Position numbers and translations under genes: made by a program. Under the pieces are notes generated by a model. It did no database searches. It saw only the letters and a program-made list of their open reading frames with translations, and had not been told where the DNA came from. A stretch of DNA of 64,000 bases from Undaria pinnatifida. Its lineage: Eukaryota; Sar; Phaeophyceae; Laminariales; Alariaceae. The stretch spans positions 15,421,016 through 15,485,015 of the forward strand of contig JABAKD010000013.1 of NCBI GenBank assembly GCA_012845835.1, given 5' to 3'. Shown in pieces: positions 55,066 to 64,000 of this stretch (its first letter is position 1; the number at the start of each line of letters is the position of its first letter).

Positions 55066-58000
55066 GTGAGTTGAAGGCAAGATGCCAGGTATACCTGATC
55101 TGTGCAAGGGGAGAAACAACGATGATCTACCGAATTAGCACCCACAAACAGAGGTTGGAGCTGCACCTTGATACAATATGTAATACGGCGGTAATCAACG
55201 TTTTGCGGGAATGCTTGACCCTCAAGCTTTGTACTACTGCGAAAGTTATCCCTCGCTACATCCAAGTGGTTTGTCCCCAAAAACGCGTGTGTGGGTCTAC
55301 AATGATTGGGACGCACTTCTCACAAGAGGCGTATCATGGGCGCTCGGGGATTGTTTTCGACTCAGCGGAACGTATAGTATGCGCTTGGGATTAAGCGTAC
55401 AGTAGGCGCTTGGGATTTGTTTTGGACCGAGCGTAATGTTGACGATATCGCGTGCCCTGCATTGATGCGAACTTGTGGTCAGATGAGGCTGGCATGCTTG
55501 TTCAGCTATTTATATTGCATTGTGGGCCGGGTGATGTTGGATATGTTATTTTTGTGCAATGTTTAGAATGCATCAGTTGTGAGTTCGACCGATTGAGTGA
55601 TCGATACTCAGCTTTGCAACCTGCGTTATATGCCGGCCGCACGTGTTCGGTATTCCTAGGGCCCGTATCCAGCAGCTGGAAGTGGAGGCTGCGGGAAACG
55701 CGTCACGCCTGGCGGCGGCGGAATCTCGAGCTGCATCGGGCCGAAGAACGGAGCAAGAGGCGTGCCTTACTAAAATATCAGAAGGGGAGCGCCGACATCA
55801 GGTGTGCTTGCGGCAAGAGGCGAACGGGGGGGGCGGGGGCGGGTCGGGCGGGTACTCGCTTGTTTTTGCCTGAGTCATTTGACCGTTGACCACGCATCCC
55901 TTTCGAGATGGGACACCGTTCCTACTCCTAATAGGGTCACCTCCAACATTTGGACACCCATTCCGTTTCTTCCCTGCTTTAAAAAATACAACTTTTTTGC
56001 TTGTCTTATCCGGGCGGGAGGGGGGGGGCGTACTCATGCCATGCATAGCCGTAGTCTTAAAACCATAGACCCTCGCATCCCTACAATGCCGGGATGGAGC
56101 ATATCGAGTTTTCATTGAATAAGCAGGCAACGCGTGCACTAAGCACGAAGCGCTGTGAGATGTTCGGTGAGTCGCATGAAGGGCTAGCTTCATCCTACTG
56201 AGAAACAAGTGTGGGGTGGCCTCCCGCATCTTGTGCGTATGCGTTCTTTCTTGCGTATGGAGGACAGATTCGAATTAGTTTATTTATTTTCTTGTGTGGC
56301 CGCTTCCAGAGACAGCAGCGGGGATACTATGTAACTGCCTCGTGGGTGCGTGATATATGCACACTACGTAATATCATCCCCCTTACGCGAAATTAAGATT
56401 CTGCACTCCCCACATCAAGATCCAACTCGACCACCATCTCGGTTACGGCAAAAAATATATTACGAGAAAAGAAACGGTACCCTGGTGGTTTAGCTCGCGT
56501 ATCGAGAGGCTTTTTTCAGCGTCGTTGCCAGCCGACGCTAACCTCAAAGGGGGGGCGAGAGGTGGGGGGGGAGTACTCATTTGTTGCTTGCCCTAGTTAT
56601 TTGACCATTGACCACGCATCCCTTTCGACACGGAGCACCGTTGCTACTCCAATAGAGACACCTCCAACATTTGGGTGCTCATTGCGCTTCTTCCATATAC
56701 TACATAGAAAATGTTTGCTTATCCTACCCCCGTCCTATCCCCGTCCTGTTTTACCGTCTGCGGCCACCATCTATCTCCTAGAATAGCGATCGTTTTCTCG
56801 CTACTCTTTAGCCTACCAAACTCTTCCATGTCACTTACGTCTAATTTCCCCATCTCCTCTAACACATCCCGTTTCTCCTTGTATATTTCACATTCTCCTA
56901 CTATGTGAGTCCTACTCTCTAATGTTACGCGACACGGGCACATATTTGAAGCCACGTCCTCCTCCTCCCGACTACTGGCATTTCTATTTCTTCTTTCTGG
57001 TAGGTCCAGGTCCCCTACACGAAATGCAGTTTCAGCTTGTTCGTTCAGTCCAATGGGCCGTGCAGATACGTTCTCTTTCCAATATCTTCCCTCAACTCCC
57101 CGTATATCTCTAGGTGCTTTTCCTCTTTCAATTTATTTCTCAGCGCTTACCTTCCTCTTTCTTCTATTCTCTCTTTTACTTCTGTCTTGTACCCGCCAAA
57201 CTTCTCTATAGACAGTACCTCTTCTTGGTCTCCCCCTATATATTTTCATATTTTTTCGACTACATTATCCCATCTTGTTCCAGCTCGCCCTTTTGTTATT
57301 TTCTCCCACAAAGCATTGTCAAATATGGCTGGCAACCTCTTTTCTGGCATATTTTTTACTTTATATCGCCATTTCAACTTTCTCGCGTCTCTATTTGTTT
57401 TAAGCGGGTACATTCCTAATGCTGCTCTTAATACTGTATTAATCGTCGTACTTGAGCATCCTAGTATATTTTTAGCTGCCGTCATCTGCACTGTGTCCAG
57501 TTGTTTTACGAACTTCGCGTTCTCTTGCCATACTTGTCCTGCATACTCCAACTTTGGTACAATCACATTAATCAGAATACATATTTTAATCGTAATGTCA
57601 AGGTGCGGGCCTGTTAGGACCGCATCCATCTTTTGCCTATTTGTGACTAACCCTTTCCTATTACTTCGCTATGTGTGCATCCCAAGAGCAGTCCTGTGAG
57701 ATCGTTACGCCAAGGGGGGCGGGGGGGGGATACTCATTTGTTGCTTGCCTTAGTTATTTGACCGTTGACCACGCATACCCTTCGAGACGGAGCATCGTTC
57801 CTACTCCTAATAGCCTAGTAGAGACACCTCCAATATTTGGGCGCTCATTACGCTTTTTCCATATACTATATAGAAACTGTTTGCTTATCCTATCCCCTTC
57901 CTGTTTCGCCGTCTGTGGCCACCATCAATCTCCTGGAATAGCGATCGTTTCCTCGCTACTTTCTAGTCTACCAAACTCTTCCATGTCACATTCGTCTAAT

Positions 58001-61000
58001 TTCCTCATCTCCTCCTCTAACACATCCCGTTCCTCCTTGTATACCTTACATCCTCCTACTATGTGAGCCCTACTCTATATTGTTGTGGCACACGGGCACA
58101 TATGTGCATCCACGTTCTCCTCCTCCCGACTACTGGCATATCTTTTTCTTTCTGATAGGTCCAAATCCCCTGCACGAAATCGCAGTTTCGGCTTTTTCGC
58201 GTAGTCCATTGGGCCGTGCACTTACGTTGGGGCGGGAGGGAGGGGGGGATATTCATTATAATGCATGGCCGTAGTCGTAAGACCATAGAAGCGGGCATGT
58301 CTACAATGCCGGGATGGAACGTCGGGTTTTCCCCGATGAGGCATAGACACTGCCTGTACCAAGCGCGAAACGCCGTGAGGTGGTCAGCGAGTCGCATGAA
58401 GGGTGAGCTACATCCTACTAAGAACCGCTTGTGGGGCTGACTTTGGAACCTTGAGCATACCTTCTTGCATATGGATGTTTGCTTGGGCTGACTTGGGGAT
58501 GAGAGCGAAAAACAACGATATGCTGTCTATGTCTATGTGTTATGCTCGATCGGCGTATCAAACCGTCTCAACTGCGATGCATTGTTTAATTGCTTGAGGC
58601 TTGAATATCCCCTGCAGATCTTCAGTCATCCGAATATCTCAGTGTTCGACGCGCCTTCCCGAGCAGACGAAAACTAAGCCGAAGCAGTACAACAGCAGAC
58701 GGTCGCAGGTGCACAGCTCCAGGGCTGCCCTATTAGAGCTGCAATGCTGTGTTTTTGCTTTATATAGGGCACACCGGTTGAGTCACATGCGTTAACCAAT
58801 TTGGAACCCTTGTCTAGCGACCAAAAAACGACGACTGCAATCGTGTCAAGGGCCTACTTCGGAGGGACATACTAGCCAGAACCCACAATATTGTATATTC
58901 CCCTGTTTTTATGGTGACCATAAGTCGTCCTGACCACTACATACAGTGCAGTAAACTCCCCCGTCTTTGGAAGAGCTTGCGACAAACGAGTACCGCTATG
59001 CTGTGCGCGTGTGGTACAGCTCCGTACTTTGCAGGTCGGGCGCACACCCTGCCCGAGCAGAAAGGCAGCTACTTCGTGAACCAATCACAATATGGATGGA
59101 CCCATAACTGAATGGTTGTATTCAAGAGTCGACCGCTCTTTGAGGCCGACTCGCCGTTTTGACCGGGAAAAGGGCGATGACTGGTCTGACTCCACCGTGC
59201 TGCACCTTGAGGCAACGGTATTTTTTATTTGATGTGTTGAAGGATCGATCGTGCTTTTCGACCCACTCGCCTTTTTGAATGAGATCCCGGCGACGACTGG
59301 CCTGACCCCATCGTGCTGCACCCTTGGCGATACAGTAGGTTGTCGTTTCTGAATAATGAGAGCCCCATAGCTGTTTCGACCTAATGACTAATTGACCTTG
59401 CTTTGCGTACCCATAGCTGTTTGGAAATACTGACCTTTTGGGCTTGTTTTGCGATCGACTCGCCCTCTTGAGTGCGGAACGGGCAATGACGGCCTGGCTT
59501 CATCGTGCTGTACCTTGATGGTTTATACGTTGTATTGAATAATCGACCTTGCTTTGCGACGTAACCGCCCTTTTGAGTGCGGTACGGGCGATGACCGGCC
59601 TGACTTTGTCGTGTTGCACCTTGACGCAACCACCTTTTTTGTTTTTCGTTCATAATGGGCAGAGTGACCTGCACAAGGCAGAAACGAGGCACCAAGAGAC
59701 GGTATCCGAGATGAAACGGCTACACCAAGAGGAAATAGAAGAGCTAAAACGAAGGAACGCTGATTCCAAGACTCTCGAAACGCTGGCTGGGCAGGTAACC
59801 TACGGAAGGACTAGCCGCCTCCCAACAATGCGTACATGTGTAAAGATTGATGCACGAAGCGCTTTAAAATACCCCGAGTTCGTCACAAGACTCTCGAGAC
59901 GATGACTAGGCAGATGGCCTATGTAACGACCAGCCACCCGACACAATTTGCCGATGTGCAAGGATTGACGCACGAACTGCCGTGAACTGCACGAGCTCGT
60001 CACAGCTCGCAGCAGCAGTTTGGCCAGGGTCGGGTACCAGCTGCAAAGACCTCTAAATCTAACACGTTTTGGCAGCAGCAAGTGACCGCCGTCATACTGC
60101 CGCTAACTCAGCCATCAGCTTTCAGCATTCAGCGACCCGCTGACGTGCTGCCTCACAGTCTAACACCAGTTTGCAGCAACGAGCGTCCCGCTGTCATGCT
60201 ACCCATGGCTCGAACATGGTGTTTTCCTCTCCAGCGTTCGTCGCGGGCTGATGCAGTGAAAGTTTCACACTTTTGTCGATCATGACCTAGATCGGGATGG
60301 GATCTGTCACGATCTAGATATTTTTTATCCAGATGACGATCTACTTAGATTGTCTAGATCCTGTATTTTCCGGTATGGAGTGCCGCCGAAGAGCCGCGTC
60401 ATCCAGATACTACCCGGCAAACATGTGCTCAAGAGCCGTGCTACACAGCTTCCGCCCAGCAAACATGACATATAGTAGATCTTGCAGATCATACAATTCA
60501 GGGATATTCTACCCAAGATCTAAATCGTTATATGGGGATCTGACCAGCCCAATGTTTGAAATATTTATATATTTCACATGTTTTCGCGACAGGCCGTGGC
60601 GTGTGTGTTGTAAGGTGCGTTCACACGCCCATGAAAGCGCAGGTTCCATGCAGAAGCGGTGAAAAGTTGTTGCGAGAAACGCATGTATGTCACATGTTTT
60701 GGCGACACGCCGTGGCGTGTGTTGCGTTTTGCGTCCATGGGCACACGAAAGCGCAGGGGTGCATTCGTAAACGGTGAGAACTTTTCTACAACAACACACT
60801 TATGTCACATGTTTTGGCGGCACGCCGTGGCGTGCGTTGTGTATTACATCCAAGGTGTTGCATCCCAGGTCCACGAAAACGCAGGGACTGTCAAGCATGA
60901 ACTAGATCGTTCAGGTCGTATAATCAGGGGTATGCCTGTCCCGAAATATCTAGATAGTTAAGTCGGCATCTGATCTGTCCGATTTGTGATTCTTGTCTTT

Positions 61001-62415
61001 AAAACGCATCCATATCGCATGTTTTGGCGGCGCACCGTGGCGTGTGGCTTGTGCTTTATCCCAGGTCCACGAAAGCGCCGGGGCTATGAAGCTCCTGCAG
61101 GCGGAGATGGTTCAACGGAAAGGCGCCTCCGAGGTGTCGAGGGAGGGGCAAATGGAGGCCAGGGAAAGGCTCGTCAAGGAGCTGGAACAGTCCGCCAGAC
61201 GCGCGCAGCAGGTCAATGGTTGATTAACGATAACTTTAAACGTGCTTCGTCGCCTCCACTGGTGACGTTGTGTGTATAGCACTACCCACTAGCCAACATG
61301 GTCACGTGACGTGCAGGCTATGATGGTGCTACGCACTACGGTATCAATACATATAATCACCAAATCAACATATAGAAATGGACAGAAATCACGCTGTTGG
61401 TACACAGTCCGACGTTGTCTCGGCTTGCCGTGCCGCTGGAGCGGAGGACTCTTGCCGCTGCACCTTGCGCCAGTATTTGACACAGGGGGAAATTTTCCCC
61501 CCTTAACAACGTTGATGTGTAGTGTCCGCCGCCATTGATAACGCTACTGGCCAACTTGTGTATAAATGTTCCACTGATCGGTTCAGGAGGGAAGGCAGCA
61601 CGTGACGTCTGTAAGCCGTCGTTGTTATTGTTCTCACATTATGTCAATGGCTACCCGCCACAGTCTAGTGCAGTCCGTAGTGTCTGTGCTGACTCCTGCA
61701 AATGGTGGCATGCCCAATGGCAAAAAAACCCCCGTCGTTTTCAGCACAGGCCACAAGCCCTGACCCAGGACGGGTTTTTAACTTGGGAGAGGGTGCATTC
61801 TACACTACCTTCAGTACAAAGGCTGCCGGATTTAATAAATATTTGTAAACATCGGTCTGCATTGAAATATCACCCTGATTATCATTAGGTGACCTGTGCT
61901 GTGTATTGACGTCTATCCGGTTCGGTTTCCTGCCTGCACCAGACGGCGGAGGACGAGGTCCAGCGCTTGCAGGGAACGCTGATGGCGATGGATCAGGTAA
62001 TAACAATGACAATGAAATCGATTTTAGGGGGTCACCCTGCTACCCCTGCCCACTGACATGCGGGTAAACGCCTAATACACTATGCCTAGCGGCTATTCAC
62101 AGATGCTCCAAGCATAATTATTACTCCGAGTATACTCGGGAGTACCGAGAGTATTTCGTACTACAAGTAGTACACCGAGCTTATTGCTGCCTCGATGATG
62201 CGAGGGGTTTCCGATTTGCGCTATGCGGCAGGTGGAGCAATATACCGCTGTGATATATTCCACTGTATGATGCAAGCGGGAGAGTTAAATTGTTGGTTTT
62301 GCCCTGTTGCCTCTTCACAATATTCGGGCCAAAGGTGATGCGGGCGCTGCGAGGACAGAACGCCGGAGAGAGGGAGAGGTTGAGACAGGAGCACCTCAGA
62401 ATGGAGACTCTACAG
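52578..62415 (+). CDS. FBF1-like: Gene 2: FBF1-like coiled-coil protein (partial; 5' exon unclear, 3' end off the right edge)
   Basis: Six exons on the plus strand: 52578-55065, 55660-55801, 59663-59794, 61065-61211, 61943-61996 and 62335-62415, in consistent phase. The first is an 830-codon disordered region rich in Ser, Pro, Gly and Asp with acidic motifs LLLDSDDSFG and DDDLGGLDALDIL. The rest are Gln/Glu/Arg coiled coil. FBF1 has just this plan: acidic low-complexity N-terminus with repeated D-rich LLxDDD motifs, then a C-terminal coiled coil. It sits on transition fibres (distal appendages) at the base of cilia and helps gate them. The match is by layout and motif style, so an unrelated coiled-coil protein remains possible. 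LINE debris fills intron 2. Confidence 0.55.
55066..55659. other. Intron 1 of gene 2
   Basis: Contains small direct repeats near 55310-55430 (GGCGCTTGGGATT and related), each about 30 bp. No exon seen. Confidence 0.5.
55660..55801 (+). CDS. Gene 2 coiled-coil exon
   Basis: Acceptor ATTCCTAG before 55660, donor GTGTGC after 55801. Encodes about 47 residues including ARIQQLEVEAAGNASRLAAA and LTKISEGERRHQ, a heptad-patterned coiled coil continuing the previous exon. LINE-tail sequence starts only 25 bp past its donor. Confidence 0.8.
55826..56010 (-). mobile_element. Truncated LINE 3' end (type I)
   Basis: Minus-strand LINE tail: 3' UTR with the complement of TTTGACCGTTGACCACGCAT and a C-rich 3' terminus. 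Cut off at its 5' side where the type II fragment starts. Confidence 0.7.
56011..56295 (-). mobile_element. Type II non-LTR fragment
   Basis: Starts at a G run (C tail on the minus strand) followed by CGTACTCATGCCATGCATAG, then shares CCTCGCATCCCTACAA, GAAGCGCTGTGAGATG and GAGTCGCATGAAGGG with the other two type II fragments. No coding region recognised. Confidence 0.65.
56541..57715 (-). mobile_element. LINE fragment: end of ORF2 and 3' UTR (longest copy)
   Basis: Reading leftwards on the minus strand: the part after the reverse transcriptase core (LEYAGQVWQENAKFVKQLDT and AAKNILGCSSTTINTVLRAA, 57600-57300), then a C-terminal zinc-knuckle-like CPCRVTLESRTHIVGEC followed by AILGDRWWPQT (56940-56720), then the UTR and C-rich end at about 56541. 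The endonuclease and main RT domain are absent, so it is 5'-truncated and dead. The LEYAGQVW and ILG motifs fit LINEs of the broad L1/Tx1 or CR1-Jockey type; I cannot pick a clade. Confidence 0.8.
57716..58228 (-). mobile_element. Second LINE 3' fragment (type I)
   Basis: A second copy of the C-terminal zinc-knuckle part and 3' UTR, about 90 percent like the copy at 56.54-57.1 kb by eye. Its C-rich 3' end abuts the truncated 5' end of that copy at 57715. Confidence 0.75.
58229..58535 (-). mobile_element. Type II non-LTR fragment, third copy
   Basis: Begins at GGGGCGGGAGGGAGGGGGGG then ATTCATTATAATGCATGGCC, with the shared CTACAATGCCGGGATGGAAC, GAGTCGCATGAAGGG and AAGAACCGCTTGTGGGGC blocks. 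It lies directly 5' of the truncated type I copy. Confidence 0.65.
59110..59645. repeat. ~100-130-bp repeat, four units, ending at the acceptor of the next exon
   Basis: Each unit carries CGACTCGCC-TTTTGA, GGGCGATGACTGG-CTGACT, TCGTGCTGCACCTTGA and a following T-rich block. Starts lie near 59125, 59245, 59445 and 59545. The last unit's T-rich part (CACCTTTTTTGTTTTTCGTT) serves as the pyrimidine tract of the exon starting at 59663. Confidence 0.75.
59663..59794 (+). CDS. Gene 2 coiled-coil exon (KRLHQEEIEELKRR)
   Basis: Acceptor AATGGGCAG before 59663, donor GTAACC after 59794. Encodes 44 residues: SDLHKAETRHQETVSEMKRL, then HQEEIEELKRRNADSKTLET and LAGQ. Strong heptad pattern. This is the part that most reminds me of FBF1. 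Its 3' end has a decayed tandem copy in the intron. Confidence 0.82.
59768..60005. repeat. Tandem duplication across the exon 3' edge
   Basis: CAAGACTCTCGAAACGCTGG and CTGGGCAG at 59768 (exon end) recur 118 bp on as CAAGACTCTCGAGACGATGA and CTAGGCAG at 59886, each followed by GACTAGCCGCC/GACCAGCCACC and GATTGATGCACGAA/GATTGACGCACGAA. The copy has lost its donor GT (GCAGAT) and reading frame. Confidence 0.8.
60470..61085. repeat. ~115-bp repeat spanning the next exon's acceptor, four units
   Basis: CACATGTTTTGGCGACACGC and CGTGGCGTGTG recur at about 60575, 60691, 60806 and 61017, each followed after 30-50 bp by CACGAAAGCGCAGGGG or a close form. In the last unit that block is the beginning of the real exon at 61065. 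The third unit also has CCCAG|GTCCACGAAAACGC, an acceptor-like copy, but its frame soon ends. A GATCT-rich block at 60470-60560 is copied at 60898-60980. Confidence 0.82.
61065..61211 (+). CDS. Gene 2 coiled-coil exon
   Basis: Acceptor TTATCCCAG before 61065, donor GTCAAT after 61211. Encodes 49 residues starting VHESAGAMKLLQAEMVQRKG and including RERLVKELEQSARRAQQ. Phase 0 in and out. Upstream acceptor-like copies could in principle be used by mistake. Confidence 0.78.
61943..61996 (+). CDS. Gene 2 short coiled-coil exon
   Basis: A 54-bp exon: acceptor CTGCACCAG before 61943, donor GTAATA after 61996. Encodes TAEDEVQRLQGTLMAMDQ. Phase 0 in and out. Confidence 0.75.
62335..62415 (+). CDS. 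Gene 2 coiled-coil exon, last one seen
   Basis: Acceptor GGCCAAAG before 62335, donor GTGGGT after 62415. Encodes 27 residues including GQNAGERERLRQEHLRMETL. The run of charged heptads ends at a donor, so further coiled-coil exons should lie beyond the window or in its last 1.5 kb, where I could not place one. Confidence 0.75.
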
Positions 62416-64000
62416 GTGGGTTTTTGTCGCGTGTATCTCTGCCAAGTAAGCGACAACCCCTTGCTGAAATCTGTCGGCGTGCTTGATGCGCGTTCGGCAC
62501 ATGGTACTAATAGTGGTACTAATAGTGTTACTATTCATAATAGTACATTAGAGGTGCACGTATTTGGTGCCGAGGCTTCTTCCTCAAATCAGCACTTGAG
62601 GACCTCTATACCTTGCTCAAAACCTGCCATTGAGAAAGAAACCGAGAGTACAACCAGATGAGCAATCCCATGTCATAGGTGTGCAATGGATTTTGGTCAC
62701 AAATCCCAAAGGGTATTCCAACGGCATTGATTAGTATAGTATAGCATATATGTTAGTTCGTTAATTGATTAGACAGTTGATTAGTTGACTATTAATAACT
62801 GATTAGTTAACATCATACAGAAGGATTAGTATGATAGTATCATACAGAAGGGATCCCCCGCGGCGGTAGTGTGCCAGAGCAATACGACCGCCTTATTGGG
62901 GGAAGCCGCTTTATTCACCGTATTCATTCCGGGTTATGAGTGCAATTTCCCAGCCGGTGCCAAGCGATTCTGACCGCCTTATATCGGGATACCGCCTTAC
63001 TCAGACCGCCTTATTATTGGGCAACCCCTACTGTAGCGGCAGTTATGAATGGTTTGGCGCTATCATAGACTAGACTACATACTACCCCGTGGTGAACGGT
63101 TGGACAACCGCTATGGCCACACCTCAAACCTTATTATCAGGCAGGCTTTGTGGAGCGTTAAGGGTGTCGTCTCCCCCAATCCCGCCGACAGTTACGTATT
63201 TGTAAATCAGTTACCCCTACATACGAACGTGCCCTGTATCCTACATACAGAGTCGTTCACGTGGTACAGGTACCAGACATACGTTAGTAGAGGTAGCTGA
63301 GTATACCAAGTCTGTGTTCGTTGTTATACCCTGCCTTTCAATTCATGGAACACGGATTCCGAACCGTCTTTTTTTCTTTCTCCATCCCATGAGCTGTCTT
63401 GGCATTTTTTTCTCCAGCTTTTTCTCTCACCTTTTCGTAACTCAGACCCGGGTTACAATGGCATTGTTGAAATGGTATAGTGTTATAATGGTATAGTGTA
63501 ATAATGTTTAGTGTGGGTAGCTACTCTAGCTGTTTATCCTTTACCAGTAGTCCATTGCAATAATATCCCTTGACACCGCAACAGCAGGCACTTCTCCCCC
63601 CTCCCCACTACTGCTCCAAAGTTGTATCTGGTAGGAGCCTATCTTGTGACACGGGCTAGATCATGAGAACGGTTAACTTTTTGTGCGTACAGCAGCAACG
63701 ACATTGACACAGTAAGGCCTGCGCCCTGGTAGCTCTAGCCAGTACAGTATGTATTGGCTGCGTCATATGCCAGTACACTGGACCCGAACAGTGTGCACTG
63801 ACTAGTGGTCGCGGCAAAGCCGCGACCCCTGCTTCCCCCCGGCTGGTGACGGGGCCCCGCCGGAGGCGCCCCCGGAGGACCCCGCTGAAGGCGCCCTGCC
63901 GGAGGCACGTTGTTACGTTTTTACGCGTTTTGGCTTCTCTAGTGCTAAAAATAGGTCGTTTTCGGACCATGTTTCAAATGTAATTTGGCGGTAGATTGAC
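62416..64000. other. Intron of gene 2 at the right edge
   Basis: TACTAATAGT repeats near 62504-62530, a TTAGTTGA-rich block at 62740-62830 and four GACCGCCTTATT units at 62868-63015 that look like a decayed small transposon ending CCCCTACTGTAGC. Near 63810-63910 is a GC-rich stretch with GCCGGAGGC units. No exon placed. Confidence 0.45.

Noticed and set aside
54523-55119. 198-codon minus-strand open frame
   Set aside because: Antisense shadow of the long gene 2 exon, caused by GC-rich codons.

Overview
Eukaryotic nuclear DNA. Two intron-rich protein genes, transcribed away from each other, fill most of the window; the rest is introns and one repeat-rich spacer. Exons are short (13-213 bp, apart from a few disordered-region exons), use GT-AG plus a few GC-AG introns, and lie in introns of up to about 4 kb packed with tandem repeats, LINE tails and MITE-like elements. 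Such a loose gene structure at intermediate GC, with a gene resembling a basal-body/transition-fibre protein (so probably a flagellate stage), best suggests a large-genome protist or alga. I favour a stramenopile such as a brown alga, but this is an inference.

Gene 1 (minus strand, ATG at 42742, running past the left edge) was rebuilt by hand as 33 exons whose splice phases agree at every junction, about 1,659 codons so far. It starts with two SH3 domains and a Pro/Ala/Gly linker, followed by a long, mostly helical conserved region. I recognise the motif pattern as that of a large uncharacterised protist family but cannot name a function. Gene 2 (plus strand, about 52.5 kb to beyond the right edge) has one 2.5-kb low-complexity exon followed by coiled-coil exons. 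Its layout resembles FBF1 (Fas-binding factor 1), a distal-appendage/transition-fibre protein.

The spacer between the two 5' ends (42.7-52.5 kb) holds a ~175-bp repeat family at both sides, a 366-bp tandem duplication, a 1.24-kb near-perfect palindrome, a retroelement fossil and a 253-bp MITE with TA target-site duplication. Introns of gene 2 hold LINE fragments arranged like template-switch chimeras; the same arrangement occurs in one intron of gene 1, where the LINE C-rich tail supplies the polypyrimidine tract of an acceptor.

The most unusual pattern is that at least six exon edges in the two genes have decayed partial copies of themselves in the adjoining intron, as if introns grew by duplication across splice sites. 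I saw no rRNA, tRNA or CRISPR.
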